Of a DNA stretch of 9,413 nt, positions 7,090 to 9,413 are shown piece by piece. The notes under the pieces were generated by a model, which saw nothing but the letters and a program-made list of their open reading frames with translations, had not been told where the DNA came from and made no database searches. Source of the DNA: Thermoflexus hugenholtzii JAD2 (GTDB lineage: Bacteria; Chloroflexota; Dehalococcoidia; SHYB01); contig CAMAVV010000049.1 of NCBI GenBank assembly GCA_945861815.1, positions 1 through 9,413 on the forward strand. The letters run 5' to 3'. Position 1 is the first letter of the stretch, and each line of letters starts with the position of its first letter. A program made the position numbers and the translations under genes.

Positions 7090-8406
7090 ATGAGTGAAGT
7101 GCGCAAGCCTCTTTCTCCACGACGGCCTTTGTATTACGGCTGGATCATCGTTGGGGTTACCTTTGTTGCGAATATAGGACTGGCGCCCTATACCCCAGTT
7201 ATCTTCTCCTTTTTTGTCATCCCCATGACTGGCGATTTGGGCTGGAGCCGGAGCCAGCTCTCCTTGGGCTTGACCGTTCGATACCTGGCAAGCGGCGTTG
7301 CTGCGCCATTCATAGGGCGGTTCATCGACAAGCGCGGCGCGCGATGGCTGGGAGTGGCTTCAGGAATCATTGGGACGGGTGTCCTGCTTGGGCTTGCAAA
7401 CGTCCACAGCCTGTGGCTTTTCTATCTGCTGTGGGCGGCGGCGGGACTGGCAGGTATCGGAGGCGGCCCTGGAGGGAATCTGATAACGCAAGTCACCGTG
7501 GCAAAGTGGTTCACCGCCAACAGGGGCAGGGCGATGGCGATCGCCATCGCGGGCACGTCTCTTGGGGCAATGATTGCGCTGCCTATCGTGAGCTGGTTTG
7601 TCGAGGCGCACAGCTGGCGGATGTTGTGGCTCATCTTCGCAGTCGTTTTTTTCACGCTGTCTGTTCCCTGGTACGCCATCTTCGTCCGGCGCTCGCCTGA
7701 AGACCTCGGCTTGCAGCCTCCACAGCCCAGGCCAGGCTCATCAGCAGCGGCCGCTGCTCTGAAAGAGACGGCGAACGAGGTTCACTGGACGCTGAAACAG
7801 GCCGTGCGAACGGCGACATTCTGGCAAGCCGTGGCGGCCTTTTCCATGGTCGTCTTTGCCCTGAGCGGCAACGTGCTCTACCGGACGCCATTCTGGAAGG
7901 AGGTCGGGATTTCGCCGACGCTCCTCGGCTTCGGCACGCTTCTGGACCCGTTCACAACGGTGCTCACCGCTATCGGCTTCGGAATCGTTGCTGAACGCAT
8001 CGGCCCCAGGAGACTGGGAATGGTTGGGGCGGGAGGATACGCGACTGGAATGATGCTCCTTATTTTTGCAGTCGATTCGCCCTATCTTTTTTTGGCTCAT
8101 AACCTGGTCCAGGGGGTGGCAAGCGGCGCTTTGGGTGCGGCATTGAATATCACGTGGCCGACCTATTTCGGCAGGAAGTTCCTTGGTTCGATTCAGGGTT
8201 TCGTCTTTCTCTTCACCATCTTTTGCTCTGCTGTCGCCCCGCCGATTTATGGATCGCTCCTGGACGTCGGCGTGAACGTCCGTATTGTCTGGACGATCTC
8301 GCTCGTTCTCCTCACCACGGCCGCCCTCTTGCTCGTCACGAACAAGAGACCGAGCCTGGCCAGGCAGGCAGAGATATTTGAACGACAAGGGCCTGCTCAT
8401 GCCTAA
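7090..8406 (+). CDS. MFS transporter, monocarboxylate/oxalate-formate-like
   Basis: An inner-membrane carrier of the major facilitator superfamily, with about 12 hydrophobic segments in two halves. The start ATG at 7090 gives 438 residues, MSEVRKPLSPRRPLYYGWIIV; the frame is open from 6988, but that part overlaps the upstream gene and lacks membrane character. The YYGWIIVGVTF opening is typical of the monocarboxylate and oxalate/formate group. Motif A, GRFIDKRGAR (76-85), lies between segments 2 and 3. A Gly-rich segment 4-5 region reads AGLAGIGGGPGGNL, followed by KWFTANRGRAMAIAIAGTSLG, the equivalent of the family's signature helix. The central loop (SPEDLGLQPPQPRPGSSAAAAALKE) is cytoplasmic and matches the RRSPEDLGL pattern of these carriers. 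The substrate is likely a small organic anion, but that is an inference. It is divergent from the four-gene cluster and ends just before the tRNA remnant. Confidence 0.9.
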   Translation: MSEVRKPLSPRRPLYYGWIIVGVTFVANIGLAPYTPVIFSFFVIPMTGDLGWSRSQLSLGLTVRYLASGVAAPFIGRFIDKRGARWLGVASGIIGTGVLLGLANVHSLWLFYLLWAAAGLAGIGGGPGGNLITQVTVAKWFTANRGRAMAIAIAGTSLGAMIALPIVSWFVEAHSWRMLWLIFAVVFFTLSVPWYAIFVRRSPEDLGLQPPQPRPGSSAAAAALKETANEVHWTLKQAVRTATFWQAVAAFSMVVFALSGNVLYRTPFWKEVGISPTLLGFGTLLDPFTTVLTAIGFGIVAERIGPRRLGMVGAGGYATGMMLLIFAVDSPYLFLAHNLVQGVASGALGAALNITWPTYFGRKFLGSIQGFVFLFTIFCSAVAPPIYGSLLDVGVNVRIVWTISLVLLTTAALLLVTNKRPSLARQAEIFERQGPAHA

Positions 8407-8435
8407 GCGGCTAGTCGAAATCTGTAGAAGAAAAC

Positions 8436-8482
8436 TGGCGGAGAGAGTGGGATTCGAACCCACGGTGCCGCCCTGCGGTACC
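8436..8482 (-). tRNA. Truncated tRNA-Ser: 3' part only, attachment-site-like
   Basis: On the minus strand, reading towards lower coordinates, the remnant holds a long variable arm with stem CCGC/GCGG (8478-8475 with 8471-8468), a T-arm GTGGG TTCGAAT CCCAC (8463-8447), the 3' acceptor strand TCTCTCC (8446-8440), discriminator G (8439) and encoded CCA (8438-8436). This is the 3' part of a class II tRNA, best fit serine. The anticodon arm, D-arm and 5' acceptor strand GGAGAGA are absent; beyond 8483 comes the 3' end of a VOC gene. It cannot make a working tRNA. A 3' tRNA fragment with no 5' half is the usual footprint left at the far end of an island that integrated at a tRNA gene. By its orientation, the element would lie to the right. 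Confidence 0.75.
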
Positions 8483-8492
8483 AGCAGCGTGT

Positions 8493-8864
8493 CTATACGT
8501 GCTGATCAATATAAATAGGGTTGCCGTCTGGATCCACTAGAGTAAAACTCGCAGGGCCGGAAGATTTCTCATCGGCTTCGCTCTCCAGCTTTAGTCCCTT
8601 TGCTTTGAGCCGTCGTTGCAGCTCCCTGACGTCTGTATATGAAGGAAGGGCTGAGGCGTTTTCATCCCAGCCTGGATTGAAGGTCAAGATGTTCTTCTCG
8701 AACATCCCTTGGAATAGGCCAAGCGTGCAATTGCCATTTTTCATGATAAGCCAGTTCTGAGCGATATCGCCGTGAAAGACTTGAAACCCAAGATTCTCAT
8801 AAAACGATTTTGATGCGTGGATATCTTTAACAGTCAGACTTACTGAAAAAATGCCCAGTTTCAT
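8493..8864 (-). CDS. VOC family (glyoxalase-like) protein, second copy
   Basis: The ATG at 8864 gives 123 residues beginning MKLGIFSVSLTVKDIHASKSFYENLGF, a standard VOC opening; AAGGA with a 7-nt gap precedes it. A TTG 10 codons earlier (8894) is open but has no such site. The two beta-alpha-beta-beta-beta modules are visible, the second with SALPSYTDVRELQRRLKAKG (71-90) and FTLVDPDGNPIYIDQHV (107-123), the common closing strand. It is clearly different from the PhnB-like VOC protein at 5672-6133 and much more AT-rich than the genes to its left. The stop lies only 11 nt from the tRNA-Ser remnant, so it is probably the last gene of the putative island. Substrate unknown. Confidence 0.88.
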   Translation of the reverse strand: MKLGIFSVSLTVKDIHASKSFYENLGFQVFHGDIAQNWLIMKNGNCTLGLFQGMFEKNILTFNPGWDENASALPSYTDVRELQRRLKAKGLKLESEADEKSSGPASFTLVDPDGNPIYIDQHV

Positions 8865-8942
8865 ATCTTTATCCTTATCATATTCTCGAATCAAAACTAG
8901 CGGAGCCCCAGCGAGCGAGATAACAAATAGGATTCGACGCCA

Positions 8943-9413
8943 CTAGGGGTGGAACCAGCCCGCAGTTACGAGAATATCGTAGGCTACATCGACCACAGAC
9001 CGCAAGCCATCGTTCTGAACGGTGAAATCTTCTGCCTTGGTCTGATCCAAGATTTTGGTCAATTCAGCCGACCGCCGTAAGCCTTGTTTCTGGAAAGACC
9101 CGCGTTCTCGACTCCGAAGGCGAGCTTGCATCACTCGAACTGGTGCCGTCAATCTACAGACAATGATTTCCGCCCCAGGAACTGCCTTGCGATATAGCTT
9201 TAGCTCTTCGCGGCTCTCAACCACACGCGCTGCAATCAGTCGTTTTGCGCCTGCGGCTGCATAGATGGGCCAAATTGCCGCCAAATTAGCGACCATCAGG
9301 GCAGTTCCGAATCGGTCTTGGCGGGGATGCATGACCGTTAGCTAGTCCAAATCAATCGCAGCATGACCAATACCAGCTTCGCTCAAAAGGTCAGAAGCCT
9401 CGGACAAGACAGT
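8943..9413 (-). pseudogene. P-loop kinase-like protein with in-frame TAG, partial
   Basis: Coding sequence is open to the right edge (TVLSEASDLLSEAGIGHAAI from 9413), reaches DLD, is stopped by TAG at 9344-9342, and continues in the same frame as LTVMHPRQDRFGTALMVANL through to 8943. The joined protein reads as one small-molecule/adenylate-kinase-like P-loop NTPase: the DLD segment is a typical Walker B-like strand end, ANLAAIWPIYAAAGAKRLIAARVV is a family core, and RLRSRERG resembles an arginine lid. The Walker A motif would be just beyond the window. A single nonsense change (for example TGG to TAG) would explain the stop, since the surroundings look intact. The ATG at 9332 could restart translation but has no ribosome site. 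Alternatives are a sequencing error or suppression of TAG. It lies 78 nt upstream of the VOC gene in the putative island. Confidence 0.65.

Noticed and set aside
8285..8518. Short plus-strand frame ending with AERVGFEPT
   Set aside because: The peptide ERVGFEPT is the well-known false translation of the antisense strand of a tRNA-Ser T-arm. It supports the tRNA remnant, not a protein. The minus-strand GSNPTLSA peptide (8463 downward) has the same origin.
5672..8864. Two VOC genes as a duplicated segment
   Set aside because: The proteins differ in length, subgroup motifs and base composition, so they are unrelated acquisitions of a common fold and not a duplication.

Overview
The window looks like a bacterial, moderately GC-rich chromosome fragment of metagenome type. 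Several starts are GTG or TTG behind good Shine-Dalgarno sites. The variant formyl-THF cyclo-ligase remnant, the secreted beta-domain protein and the kinase-like fragment at the right edge resemble families I associate with Chloroflexota (Dehalococcoidia-like lineages). That placement is an inference from recalled family resemblance, not a demonstrated result.

Layout, left to right. (1) 2-1048 (+): the 3' part of a metzincin-type metallopeptidase gene cut by the window edge, visibly less GC-rich than what follows. (2) 1109-1471 (+): the C-terminal half of a 5-formyltetrahydrofolate cyclo-ligase-like gene whose 5' half is missing; an in-frame stop lies just upstream. (3) 1468-1496: a 13-bp perfect hairpin shared by the converging remnant and sucD. 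(4) 3593-1521 (-): sucC-sucD, both subunits of succinyl-CoA synthetase (TCA cycle), with a candidate promoter and a run of CAC-phased 9-10-nt repeats upstream. (5) 4381-3797 (-): tag, 3-methyladenine DNA glycosylase I. (6) 4558-5214 (+): a small secreted beta-rich protein of unknown role behind a near-consensus sigma-70 promoter. (7) 7007-5256 (-): a tight four-gene cluster of small proteins (two DUF1801 proteins, a PhnB-like VOC protein, an NTF2-like protein). (8) 7090-8406 (+): a 12-TM MFS transporter, divergent from that cluster. (9) 8436-8482 (-): only the 3' part of a tRNA-Ser (acceptor strand with CCA, T-arm, long variable arm). (10) 8864-8493 (-): a second, AT-richer VOC gene ending just beside the tRNA remnant, then (11) 9413-8943 (-): a P-loop kinase-like gene interrupted by an in-frame TAG and cut by the right edge.

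Most of the window is ordinary housekeeping and small-enzyme content. The parts that stand out are the two apparent junctions: the tRNA-Ser 3' remnant, which looks like the distal attachment site of an island lying to the right, and the truncated cyclo-ligase gene next to a compositionally different peptidase gene on the left. I do not see a convincing new multi-gene defence or biosynthetic system. No complete tRNA, rRNA, CRISPR array, transposase or integrase was found. No gene-free stretch exceeds 300 bases; the largest gap (3594-3796) holds the sucC leader and promoter and the CAC repeats.
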